Shown piece by piece: positions 8,576 to 16,194 of a stretch of 45,646 bases of DNA. Within the stretch, counting starts at the first letter, position 1, and the number at the start of each line of letters is the position of its first letter. Under the pieces are notes generated by a model that was not told the origin of the DNA, ran no database searches, and worked only from the letters and a program-made list of their open reading frames with translations. The position numbers were made by a program, and so were the translations under genes. Source of the DNA: Fen-1231 sp035286465 (GTDB lineage: Bacteria; Gemmatimonadota; Gemmatimonadetes; Gemmatimonadales; Gemmatimonadaceae); assembly GCA_035286465.1 (NCBI GenBank), contig DATEDF010000059.1, positions 1 through 45,646 on the forward strand, read 5' to 3'.

Positions 8576-9787
8576 CTATCGCTGGCGCAGGGTCCAGTGC
8601 GCCGCCCACGCCTCGAGTCCCTCCTCGGTCATCGGCCGGCCGATGAAGTAGCCCTGCATCACGTCGCAGCCTAGCTCGTCGAGGAGATCCCAGTCGGGGC
8701 GCTGCTGAATGCCCTCGGCGACGGACGTCATCTTGAGGCTTCGCGCGAGCGCGAGACTCGCCTCGACGACCGAGCGTTGCGACGCGGAGCCCGCGCACCC
8801 GTGCACGAATTGGCGATCGATCTTCAACTCGTTGAAGGGGAGCCGCTGGAGCTTGGAGAGGCCCGACTGGCCGGTCCCGAAATCGTCAATCGAGAGATGG
8901 AAGCCCTTGAGACGGAGCCGGGTCGCGACATCAATCATCCGGACGTCGTCGCGGGCCACCTGCGTCTCGGTGACCTCGAGCGTGATGAAGTTCGTCGGCG
9001 CGTGCGCCTCCCGGCAGAGGGACTCGATCCGCTCGGGAAGGTCGAGGTGGTCGAACGCGCGCGCCGAGAGGTTGATCGCGACGTGCAGCTCGCGGCCGGC
9101 CTCCTTCCAGCGGCCGGCGCAGGCGATCGCCGCCTTGAGAGAGAAGTCCACGAGCCCGGCGCTGTAGCGGTCGGACGCCTCGATGTGCGGCACGAAAGAC
9201 GCGGGCTGGAACAGGCCGAGCTCGGGATGCTTCCACCGCACGAGCGCCTCGACGCCGGCGAACTCTCCGGTGCGCATCCGGATCTTGGGCTGGTAGAGGA
9301 GGAGCAGCTCGCCGCGCACGAAGGCGTTCTCGAGGTCGAGCTCGGGCGCCATCACGGTTTCGCCGCCGGCGGCGCGGGGAGCCTCGCGCATTCGCACGAG
9401 GAGCGGCTCGAGTTTCTCCGCCGTGAGCGGCTTCGGAATCGTGCCGAGCATCCGGAGCCCCTGCACCTCGCCGAGCATCCCCGCGGTCTCGATGACGCGC
9501 TCCTCCTCGATGCTCATGATGGCGATCGCGGACTCGAGGCCCAGCGCGGCGAAGGCGCGGATGGTCTCGACGCCGTCGCGTTCCGGCATTCGCAAATCCA
9601 CGAGGATGAGGTCGAACCACGCGCCAGGTTGCGTCACGGCCGCGAGCGCATCGCGACCATCCGCCGCGTCCGTCACGTCGGTGATGCTCATGGTCTTGAG
9701 CACGGTCCGCACCCACTGACGCACGTGCGACTGATCGTCAATGACCAGCACGCGGACAAGGGAGGGATCTTCGACGCCGGTCGTCAT
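8576..9787 (-). CDS. Response regulator with EAL c-di-GMP phosphodiesterase domain
   Basis: A 403-residue cytoplasmic protein of the RocR/PvrR kind. The receiver domain (about 11-130) has the acidic pair at 17-18 and phospho-acceptor D64 in LVDLRMPE. The EAL domain (about 150-395) keeps the residues needed for catalysis: E180 of the EAL motif, N239 in INLSA, glutamates in LEVTET (271, 274), D301-D302 in IDDFGTG, K322, E358 in AEGI and Q378 in MQGYFIGRP. It is therefore predicted to cleave c-di-GMP when phosphorylated. The start overlaps the histidine-kinase stop by 4 nt (ATGA), which strongly links the two as a signalling pair. The tyrosine usual after DDFGTG is glutamine here. Confidence 0.93.
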   Translation of the reverse strand: MTTGVEDPSLVRVLVIDDQSHVRQWVRTVLKTMSITDVTDAADGRDALAAVTQPGAWFDLILVDLRMPERDGVETIRAFAALGLESAIAIMSIEEERVIETAGMLGEVQGLRMLGTIPKPLTAEKLEPLLVRMREAPRAAGGETVMAPELDLENAFVRGELLLLYQPKIRMRTGEFAGVEALVRWKHPELGLFQPASFVPHIEASDRYSAGLVDFSLKAAIACAGRWKEAGRELHVAINLSARAFDHLDLPERIESLCREAHAPTNFITLEVTETQVARDDVRMIDVATRLRLKGFHLSIDDFGTGQSGLSKLQRLPFNELKIDRQFVHGCAGSASQRSVVEASLALARSLKMTSVAEGIQQRPDWDLLDELGCDVMQGYFIGRPMTEEGLEAWAAHWTLRQR

Positions 9788-12105
9788 GCCTCTTGCAGCA
9801 CCTCGCGCACCTTGCGGGTGATCTGGTCCACGGTGAACGGCTTCTCGATGAAGGCGGTGTGACTGTCGGTCAGACCGCGTGTATGCGCGTCGTCGTCGGT
9901 ATAGCCGGACATGAAGAGGACGTGCGTGTCAGGGCGGGTCGAGGAGAATCGCTCGATGAACTCCCGGCCGCTCATCTCGGGCATCATCAGGTCGCTGATG
10001 ACGAGGTCAATGGGGCCTTGGTGTTCGCCGGCGAGACGCATCGCCTCGCCACCGTGGCTGGCGCCGAGGACGGTGTAGCCCTGGCGCTGGAGGACGCGGG
10101 TGAGCGTGGTGAGCACCGACGGCTCGTCCTCGACGACCAGCACGGTCTCACTGGCGCGCTTCCCCGCCGGGACGCCCGCCCGCGGACGCTCCGGCGCGGA
10201 GATCTCCTCGAGCACGCGCGGGAAGTAGACCTTGAAGGTGGTGCCGTGGCCCTGCTCGCTGTAGAGCCAGATGTGCCCGCCGTTCTGCTTGACGATGCCG
10301 TAGACCGTGCAGAGCCCGAGCCCCGTGCCCTTGCCGGCGGGCTTCGTCGTGAAGAAAGGCTCGAAAGCACGCTGGCGGGTCGTGGAGTCCATCCCGACGC
10401 CCGTGTCGCTCACCGAGACCATCACGTAGTCGCCCGGCACGACGCCGGTATGTTGCCTGGCGTAATCGGCGTCGAGCACGGCGTTGGCGGTCTCGATGCT
10501 GAGCGATCCCCCGTCAGGCATCGCGTCCGATGCGTTGAGGGCGAGATTCATCAGCACCTGCTCGATCTGTCCTGGATCGGCCTTCATCGCGCCGAGGCCG
10601 TCGGCGAGGCGCAGGACCGGCTTGACCGTCGCGGGAAGCGTGCGGGTGAGCATCGCCTCGAGCGACTTGACGATCTCATTGAGGTCGAAGACGCGGGGTA
10701 GCAGCACCTGCTTGCGGCTGAACGCGAGGAGCTGGCGCGCGAGTGTCGCGGCCCGGTCGGCCGCGCTGCGAATCTCGATCAGGTCTTCGCGCTTCGGGTC
10801 AGACTCACTCATCTCGAGGAGCACGAGGTCGCAGTAGCTGCGGATGACAGTGAGGAGGTTGTTGAAGTCATGCGCGACGCCGCCGGCGAGCCGGCCGACG
10901 GCCTCCATTTTCTGCGCCTGGCGGAGCTGTTCCTCGAGCTGGACACGCTCGGTGACGTCGAAGACGACGGTGCCCACGCCGACGATAGCGCCGGCGGCGG
11001 ACTTGACGGGATAGTAGTTGGCGATCAGCTCCCGGAGCACGCCGCTTCCGACGGGCCGTTCGGTGGTCATCCGGAGGTCCACGACGGGCTCGCCGGTTTC
11101 GAGCACCCGGCGCATCATGGATTCCGCCTGCTCGACGGCGCGCGGTGAGGCGACCTCTCGCAGATGCTTCCCGACCATCGCCTCGGGCGTTGACTCGGCC
11201 ATCCTCGCCATGACGGGATTCGCCCGCACGAATCGCAGGTCGGCATCGAGGAAGGAGAACCCCACCGGCGCGCTCAGGAGCGACGCGTTGAGCAGCGCGA
11301 GCACCTGCTCCTTGTCCTGCGTTTCGGTCTGCGCGCGCGCACGGGCCTCGTCCGCCGTGGCCACCGCCTCGGCGAGGTCCTGGTTCGTGGTCTCGAGTTC
11401 CTGCACCTGCTGCTCCAGCTCGATCGCCTGCTCCTCGAGCTGGTTCTGCTGATCGAGCAGGGTGTTCGCCTGCGAACCGACGCGCTTGCCCATCGTGACG
11501 AAGACGCCCGCGATCAGTCCGAGCGGGACGATGACGCCCACCATCGCGAGGAACTCGATGAGGTCGTCGCGCCTGAGCCGTTCGGTGTAGAGAACGTCCT
11601 CGACGAGGACGAACTCGTTGAAGTCGCGGCGCACACGGTCAAAGAGCGACTTCCCCACGAGGCGGTCGAGGAACCGCGCGGTTGAGCCGCGCAGCACGGG
11701 CTGTGCGAACGCCGTATCCCACGCGGCCACATCACGCCGGATATCGCGCGCGCGAGCTTGCTGAGCGGGATTGTCGGCGGTGAGCGCGACGAGCGTGTCG
11801 AGCAACGGAGCCAGCGCCTCCCGCGCCTCGATCTCAGGGCCGAGGTTCGCGCTGTCCCGGCTGATGAGATACCCGCGCAGTGCCATGTTGCGCTCGAGCG
11901 CGAGGACGTTCGCGCCCCGAGCAGCCGTGCGGATCTGCCGGCTGTGCAGCACCCAGCGCCGTGTCTCATGATGCACGCGGTAGAGCGCGAGCTCGACGAC
12001 CCCGATCCCGACGAGCGCGATGGCCGCGAGCAGCGCGTGGCGCCGCACGTGGGCGATCGATCGCTTCGGCCCACTCGCGGGACCGGCCGGCACGCCTGGC
12101 TCCAT
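9784..12105 (-). CDS. Hybrid sensor histidine kinase (extracytoplasmic sensor-PAS-HisKA-HATPase-receiver)
   Basis: A 773-residue inner-membrane kinase. Two membrane segments (about 24-42 and 186-205) flank a helical extracytoplasmic sensor of CHASE3-like size. A coiled coil (about 210-270) leads to a PAS domain (about 280-385), then the HisKA H-box with H412 in GGVAHDFNNLL. The ATPase domain follows, with NLALNASDAMPDGG, DTGVGMD and GKGTGLGL. The C-terminal receiver has its phospho-acceptor at about D705 in VISDLMMPEMSG. ATG at 12105 is chosen because TGGAGG lies 4-5 nt upstream; the frame is open 41 codons further. It overlaps the EAL response regulator by 4 nt, so this regulator is the likely phosphotransfer target. 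The signal sensed is unknown. Confidence 0.93.
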   Translation of the reverse strand: MEPGVPAGPASGPKRSIAHVRRHALLAAIALVGIGVVELALYRVHHETRRWVLHSRQIRTAARGANVLALERNMALRGYLISRDSANLGPEIEAREALAPLLDTLVALTADNPAQQARARDIRRDVAAWDTAFAQPVLRGSTARFLDRLVGKSLFDRVRRDFNEFVLVEDVLYTERLRRDDLIEFLAMVGVIVPLGLIAGVFVTMGKRVGSQANTLLDQQNQLEEQAIELEQQVQELETTNQDLAEAVATADEARARAQTETQDKEQVLALLNASLLSAPVGFSFLDADLRFVRANPVMARMAESTPEAMVGKHLREVASPRAVEQAESMMRRVLETGEPVVDLRMTTERPVGSGVLRELIANYYPVKSAAGAIVGVGTVVFDVTERVQLEEQLRQAQKMEAVGRLAGGVAHDFNNLLTVIRSYCDLVLLEMSESDPKREDLIEIRSAADRAATLARQLLAFSRKQVLLPRVFDLNEIVKSLEAMLTRTLPATVKPVLRLADGLGAMKADPGQIEQVLMNLALNASDAMPDGGSLSIETANAVLDADYARQHTGVVPGDYVMVSVSDTGVGMDSTTRQRAFEPFFTTKPAGKGTGLGLCTVYGIVKQNGGHIWLYSEQGHGTTFKVYFPRVLEEISAPERPRAGVPAGKRASETVLVVEDEPSVLTTLTRVLQRQGYTVLGASHGGEAMRLAGEHQGPIDLVISDLMMPEMSGREFIERFSSTRPDTHVLFMSGYTDDDAHTRGLTDSHTAFIEKPFTVDQITRKVREVLQEA

Positions 12106-12140
12106 CACGCCTCCAGCGACGGTGCGGAGGGACGCTGCGT

Positions 12141-12160
12141 CTGGAGAGTACTGGAGAGTA
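12141..12160. repeat. 10-bp perfect tandem repeat upstream of the hybrid kinase
   Basis: CTGGAGAGTA occurs twice in tandem, followed by CT. On the minus strand each copy contributes TACTCT, a TANNNT hexamer, so two -10-like boxes stand one helical turn apart 36-51 nt before the ATG. Alternatively it is a tandem protein-binding site. Confidence 0.5.
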
Positions 12161-12230
12161 CTAACGTGAAACGGTCCTCTTGGGAACAGGTCGTGGCACA
12201 ATCCAGCCACCCGTGTGATGTGGCTCACGA

Positions 12231-12250
12231 TCTGTCGCCGTCGCGACAGA
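12231..12250 (-). terminator. Hairpin after the persulfide dioxygenase gene
   Basis: TCTGTCGC pairs perfectly with GCGACAGA around a CGTC loop, 12 nt after the stop. A second inverted repeat (AGCCAC/GTGGCT, 12205-12225) follows. Neither has a U-tract. Confidence 0.55.
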
Positions 12251-12262
12251 GGGACGGGTTAC

Positions 12263-13684
12263 TCAGTCTGTGGCGACCGGCTTCCCCTCGCGGACCCACT
12301 CGGCGAATCCCCCACGGAGATTGATCACGTCGCGCACGCTTTGCCTCAGGAGGAGACTCGCGGCGATCGCGGAGCGACTGCCGCTCTGGCACTGCACGAC
12401 GATCGGCCGCTCGCGCGGGAGTTCGGCGAGGCGCGCGGCGAGGTGGCCGAGGGGCAGGTGGAGCGCGCCGGGCACGTGTCCCGCATCCCACTCCGAGCGC
12501 TCTCGCACGTCCACGACGGTGACTTCGCGGCGATGGAGCCGCGGCGCGAGCTCGGAGGCGTCGGTCTGCGGGACGCGCGCAAGCGACTGGCCGCCGCTCG
12601 TCCACGCGGCGAGTGCGTCGGGTCCGATCCATCCGGCGACGCGATCGAGCCCGATCATCGCCATCTCGCGCGCGGCGCGCACCGCATCGGCGGCGCCGGC
12701 GGCGAGGAGGTACGCATCGCGGTCATAGGGGAGGAGCCATCCGGCCCACGTCGAGAAGGCTCTGGTGAGGGGGATGTTGAGCGATCCCGGGACGTGGCCC
12801 TCGGCGAAGGCGTCGGCGGCGCGCACGTCCACGACGAGGTCACCGGCGGCGACGAGACTCGCGATGCGCGACGGATCCACGCGCGGCGGCTCCGGCATTC
12901 GTCCTAGTATCGGCGGGCCCTCGCGGTTGATCCGCTTCATCTCGGCGAAGTACGCCGGGGGATCGGGTTGGCCCGCGAGCACGTCGCGCACGAAAACGTC
13001 CTCGTCGAGCGTCGTGAGGCCCCAGTTGGCGACGCGCTCGTAGCCCGCGGTGGACTGCGGCATCGCGCCGAGCGCCTTGCCGCACGCGGAGCCGGCGCCG
13101 TGGCCGGGCCAGAGCTGGACGAAGTCGGGCAGCTCGCGGAAGCGCTGCAGTGAGCGGAAGAGCGCGTGCGCCGCGGCCTCCATCGTTCCGGCGATTCTCG
13201 CGGCCCGCTCGAGCAGGTCGGGGCGGCCGACATCGCCGACGAAGACGAAGTCGCCCGAGAGGAGCCCGACGGGACGGTCGGACGCCGCGAGGTCGGTGAC
13301 GAGAAAGGCGAGGTGCTCGGGCGTGTGGCCGGGTGTGTGCAGCACGTCCACGCGCACGCGCCCCACGTGGAATGCGTCGCCGTCCCTGAGCAGCGACGCG
13401 CTGTCGCTCGCCGCGAACGCGTACTGCCAGTCGCGGCCGCCTTCGGCCGAGAGCAGGAGCTTCGCGCCCACGCGACGCGCGAGCTCGCGGCTCCCCGACA
13501 CGAAGTCGGCGTGGATGTGCGTCTCGGTCACGTGCGTGATGTGGAGCGCTTCGGCCCCAGCCGCCGCCGCGTACTGCTCGGCGTCGCGGTTCGCGTCCAC
13601 GACGAAGGCCTCGCCGGTGGCGTCGCAGCCGATGAGATAGCTCGCCTGCGCGAGAGAGTCGTCGTAGAACCGTCGAAAGAACAT
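12263..13684 (-). CDS. Persulfide dioxygenase-like MBL protein with two rhodanese domains
   Basis: A 473-residue cytoplasmic enzyme of the ETHE1/CstB type, which oxidises persulfides (glutathione, CoA or polysulfide sulfur) to sulfite or thiosulfate in sulfide detoxification. The metallo-beta-lactamase fold (about 1-260) has THIHADF (H56, H58, D60). Phenylalanine 61 replaces the last histidine of HxHxDH, as expected for mono-iron members. Iron-site H120 (TPGHT) and D145 (SGDF) are present, and PGHGAGS is at 193-199. Rhodanese domain 1 (about 277-349) lacks the active cysteine; domain 2 (about 376-469) has it, C432 in CQSGSR. ATG at 13684 is chosen because homology begins there. It lies 25 nt after the TSUP gene, a common sulfur-oxidation pairing. 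Confidence 0.9.
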   Translation of the reverse strand: MFFRRFYDDSLAQASYLIGCDATGEAFVVDANRDAEQYAAAAGAEALHITHVTETHIHADFVSGSRELARRVGAKLLLSAEGGRDWQYAFAASDSASLLRDGDAFHVGRVRVDVLHTPGHTPEHLAFLVTDLAASDRPVGLLSGDFVFVGDVGRPDLLERAARIAGTMEAAAHALFRSLQRFRELPDFVQLWPGHGAGSACGKALGAMPQSTAGYERVANWGLTTLDEDVFVRDVLAGQPDPPAYFAEMKRINREGPPILGRMPEPPRVDPSRIASLVAAGDLVVDVRAADAFAEGHVPGSLNIPLTRAFSTWAGWLLPYDRDAYLLAAGAADAVRAAREMAMIGLDRVAGWIGPDALAAWTSGGQSLARVPQTDASELAPRLHRREVTVVDVRERSEWDAGHVPGALHLPLGHLAARLAELPRERPIVVQCQSGSRSAIAASLLLRQSVRDVINLRGGFAEWVREGKPVATD

Positions 13685-13709
13685 CCCCGGGTCCCTGGGT
13701 GGTGCGGCC

Positions 13710-14516
13710 CTACGGCAGGGCGCGGTTCTGCCAGAGCACGAGCACGGCAAGGACGAGGAGCAACGCGGCGAACGCGCGCTTGAGCGTGCGCTGGTGGAGA
13801 AAGCGCGCGAGCCAGGTTCCCGCGATGATGCCGGCCATCGCGACACCGCCAAAGACCAGCAGGAAGTCGAGCGGCAGTTCGCGGAGACGATGCTGGCCCG
13901 CGAAGCCGGCGGCGGCGTTCATCGTGATGACGGTGAGCGACGTGCCGACCGCCTCGCGCATCGGCAGCTGCGCGAGCAGGACGAGCGCGGGCACGATGAT
14001 GAATCCGCCGCCAATGCCGACGATGCCCGTGAGCGCGCCGACGAAGAGGCCCGCGAGGGGAAGGGCGAGCGGGGAGCCGGAACGCGGGCGCTCGCCGGCT
14101 GCCGAGGCGCGCCCGGCGTCCGGCCCCGCGCCCGGCGTGGCCGGCATCGGGCGCGGCGTCCGGAACGAGTCGCGCAACATCAGAACGGCCGCGGTGAGCA
14201 TCGCCACGCCGAGCAGGAAGAGCTGGGTGCCGGCGGCCAGGAACACCGACGCCCTCGCGCCGGCAAATGCCGCCGCCATCGCGACGACGCCGAAGGAGAG
14301 CACGCTTCTCACGTTCACGTTTCCCGCGCGCCAATGCGAGATGGCGCCGACCAGGCTCGTCAGACCGACGACCGGCAGGCTCATCGTGACGGCGAGCTTC
14401 GGGTCGAAACGGAGCACGTAGACGAAGACCGGTACGGTGAGAATAGACCCGCCGGCGCCCAGCATGCCGAGCGTGAGGCCGATGAACAGCGCGAAGACGT
14501 AGCCGAGGACGAGCAC
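13710..14516 (-). CDS. TSUP-family (TauE/SafE) membrane transporter
   Basis: A 268-residue inner-membrane protein with 7-8 hydrophobic segments in two homologous halves, each opening with a glycine-rich motif: GMLGAGGSILTVPVFVY near residue 17 and GIVGIGGGFIIVPALVLL in the second half. TSUP members carry sulfite, sulfoacetate or other small organosulfur anions. Being followed by a persulfide dioxygenase, it most likely exports sulfite produced by that enzyme (inference from context). The GTG start at 14516 lies one base after the amidase stop, so the two are co-transcribed. A proline/glycine-rich cytoplasmic loop separates the halves. Confidence 0.87.
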   Translation of the reverse strand: MLVLGYVFALFIGLTLGMLGAGGSILTVPVFVYVLRFDPKLAVTMSLPVVGLTSLVGAISHWRAGNVNVRSVLSFGVVAMAAAFAGARASVFLAAGTQLFLLGVAMLTAAVLMLRDSFRTPRPMPATPGAGPDAGRASAAGERPRSGSPLALPLAGLFVGALTGIVGIGGGFIIVPALVLLAQLPMREAVGTSLTVITMNAAAGFAGQHRLRELPLDFLLVFGGVAMAGIIAGTWLARFLHQRTLKRAFAALLLVLAVLVLWQNRALP

Positions 14517-14517
14517 G

Positions 14518-16194
14518 TCAGGGCTCGAGCAGCGGGTACCAGCGGCGCGGCGCGCGTCGCGCCACGAGCGTCTCGGCGAGGGCGGCGATGCGGAACAGCA
14601 GGCGCTCGCCCCACGGTCGCCCGATGGCCTGCACGCCGACCGGCAGGCCATTGGCGTCGTAGCCGGCGGGAAAACAGATCGCCGGATGCCCGGTGAAGTT
14701 CGGCGGGAAGGCGAAGCGCATGATCTCCGTGGTTGTCGAGAGGTCGGACTCGCCGCCGGGGAGCGCGGCGAGGTTGATGCGCGGCGCGGTGCGCCCCGTC
14801 GCGGGCGTCATGATGGCGTCCACCTCGGCGAAGCGGCGCTGGAACGCCGCGATCGCGCGGGTCCGGACGCGCTGGGCGGCGGCGTACTCCGCCGCGGTGA
14901 AGGAGCGCGCGATGGCGAGGTTCGCACGCGCGTCGAGGGAGAAATCCCTGCGGTGCGCGGCGTCGTGGCGCGCCATCGCGGCGGCCATTTCCCCCAGGAT
15001 GGTCACGACGTGCGCCACGCGCATCGCGTCGAGCTCGGGGATCTCCAGCTCGACGAGTGACGCGCCGCGCTCCGCGAGCGCGCGGACCAGCGCCTCGGAG
15101 CGCTCGACGACCTCCGGCGCCGCGTGGCGGAACCAGGGCCAGTAGACGCCGAGCCGGACACCGGCGAGCGAGCCCGGCGCGGCGTCGTCGAGCTCGACAC
15201 CGGGATGGCCGAGCGAGTGGGGATCGCGCGGGTCGGCGCCGGCGATGAGCGCGTAGGCGCGGGCGCAGTCGCGCACCGAGGCGGCGATCGGGCCGATGTG
15301 CGCGACGCTCCAGCAGAGCGGTGCCGCGCCCGACTCACTCACGCGACCGAAGGTGGCCTTCAGGCCGACGAGCCCGCAGAACGCGGAGGGAATGCGGATC
15401 GAGCCGCCGCCGTCGGCGCCGATGGCCACGGGGACGAGCCCTGCCGCCACCGCCGTCGCCGGGCCGCTCGACGATCCGCCGGTGTGGTAGTCGTGATCGT
15501 ACGGATTGCGCGTGGTGCCGTGGTGCGAATTGAGCCCGGTGACGTTGATGCCGATCTCGTGCATGTTCGTCTTGCCGACGAGGATTGCGCCGGCGGCCCG
15601 GAGGCGCGCGACGACCGTGGCGTCTTCAGGAGCCGGCGACGACCCGAGGAACTTCGTTCCGACGGTGGTCGGGTAGCCGGCCTGGTCCATTTCGTCCTTG
15701 ATCGCCACGGGGATGCCGTCGAACGGGCCCAGCGTGCGCCCCGCGCGCCAGCGTGCGGCGGAGGCCCGGGCCTGGCTCATCACGTCGTCACGGTTGACGG
15801 CGATGAACGCCCGGAGCGGCGGCGCGTCGCGCTCGCTGCGCTCGCGCTGCTCGAGGAATCGCTCGGCGATCTGTTCCGGCGTGGTGCGGCCGCTCCGGTA
15901 CGCGTCGGTGAAGTCGTCGAGGCCGGGGAAGTGGAAGCCGCCCGGCGCGCGGGCGCTCCCCCCCTCGGCGACGTGGACCAGGGACGGCGGCGGGCGGTCG
16001 TCGGCGCTCAGGAGGGGGAAGAACGTCGGGGGCTCGTCGAGCGTGGCGCGCCGGAGTCCGGTGAGCCCGCCGTCACGCTTGAGCTTCTCGGCGAGCGGCG
16101 GACCGGTGACCCGATTCTCGAGGAGCGTCGCGAGGACGCGCAGCGCCGTCGTGCCGAGCCGCGGAAACGTGAGCGACTGGAGGTCGTAGCTCAC
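14518..16194 (-). CDS. Amidase-signature-family hydrolase
   Basis: A 558-residue amidase that cleaves carboxamide bonds by the Ser-cisSer-Lys triad. Visible elements are K166 in VAIKDEMD, the serine run in TGGSSSGPATAVA (about 239-251) and the nucleophile S265 in GADGGGSIRIPSAFCG. About 85 N-terminal residues precede the canonical core and resemble nothing I recognise. The substrate cannot be told from sequence; GatA is unlikely because no gatB or gatC is adjacent. The GTG start overlaps the stop of the upstream lipoprotein by 4 nt (GTGA), and the TSUP gene follows after 1 nt. This places an amide hydrolase in an operon with sulfur-handling genes. Confidence 0.88.
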   Translation of the reverse strand: MSYDLQSLTFPRLGTTALRVLATLLENRVTGPPLAEKLKRDGGLTGLRRATLDEPPTFFPLLSADDRPPPSLVHVAEGGSARAPGGFHFPGLDDFTDAYRSGRTTPEQIAERFLEQRERSERDAPPLRAFIAVNRDDVMSQARASAARWRAGRTLGPFDGIPVAIKDEMDQAGYPTTVGTKFLGSSPAPEDATVVARLRAAGAILVGKTNMHEIGINVTGLNSHHGTTRNPYDHDYHTGGSSSGPATAVAAGLVPVAIGADGGGSIRIPSAFCGLVGLKATFGRVSESGAAPLCWSVAHIGPIAASVRDCARAYALIAGADPRDPHSLGHPGVELDDAAPGSLAGVRLGVYWPWFRHAAPEVVERSEALVRALAERGASLVELEIPELDAMRVAHVVTILGEMAAAMARHDAAHRRDFSLDARANLAIARSFTAAEYAAAQRVRTRAIAAFQRRFAEVDAIMTPATGRTAPRINLAALPGGESDLSTTTEIMRFAFPPNFTGHPAICFPAGYDANGLPVGVQAIGRPWGERLLFRIAALAETLVARRAPRRWYPLLEP

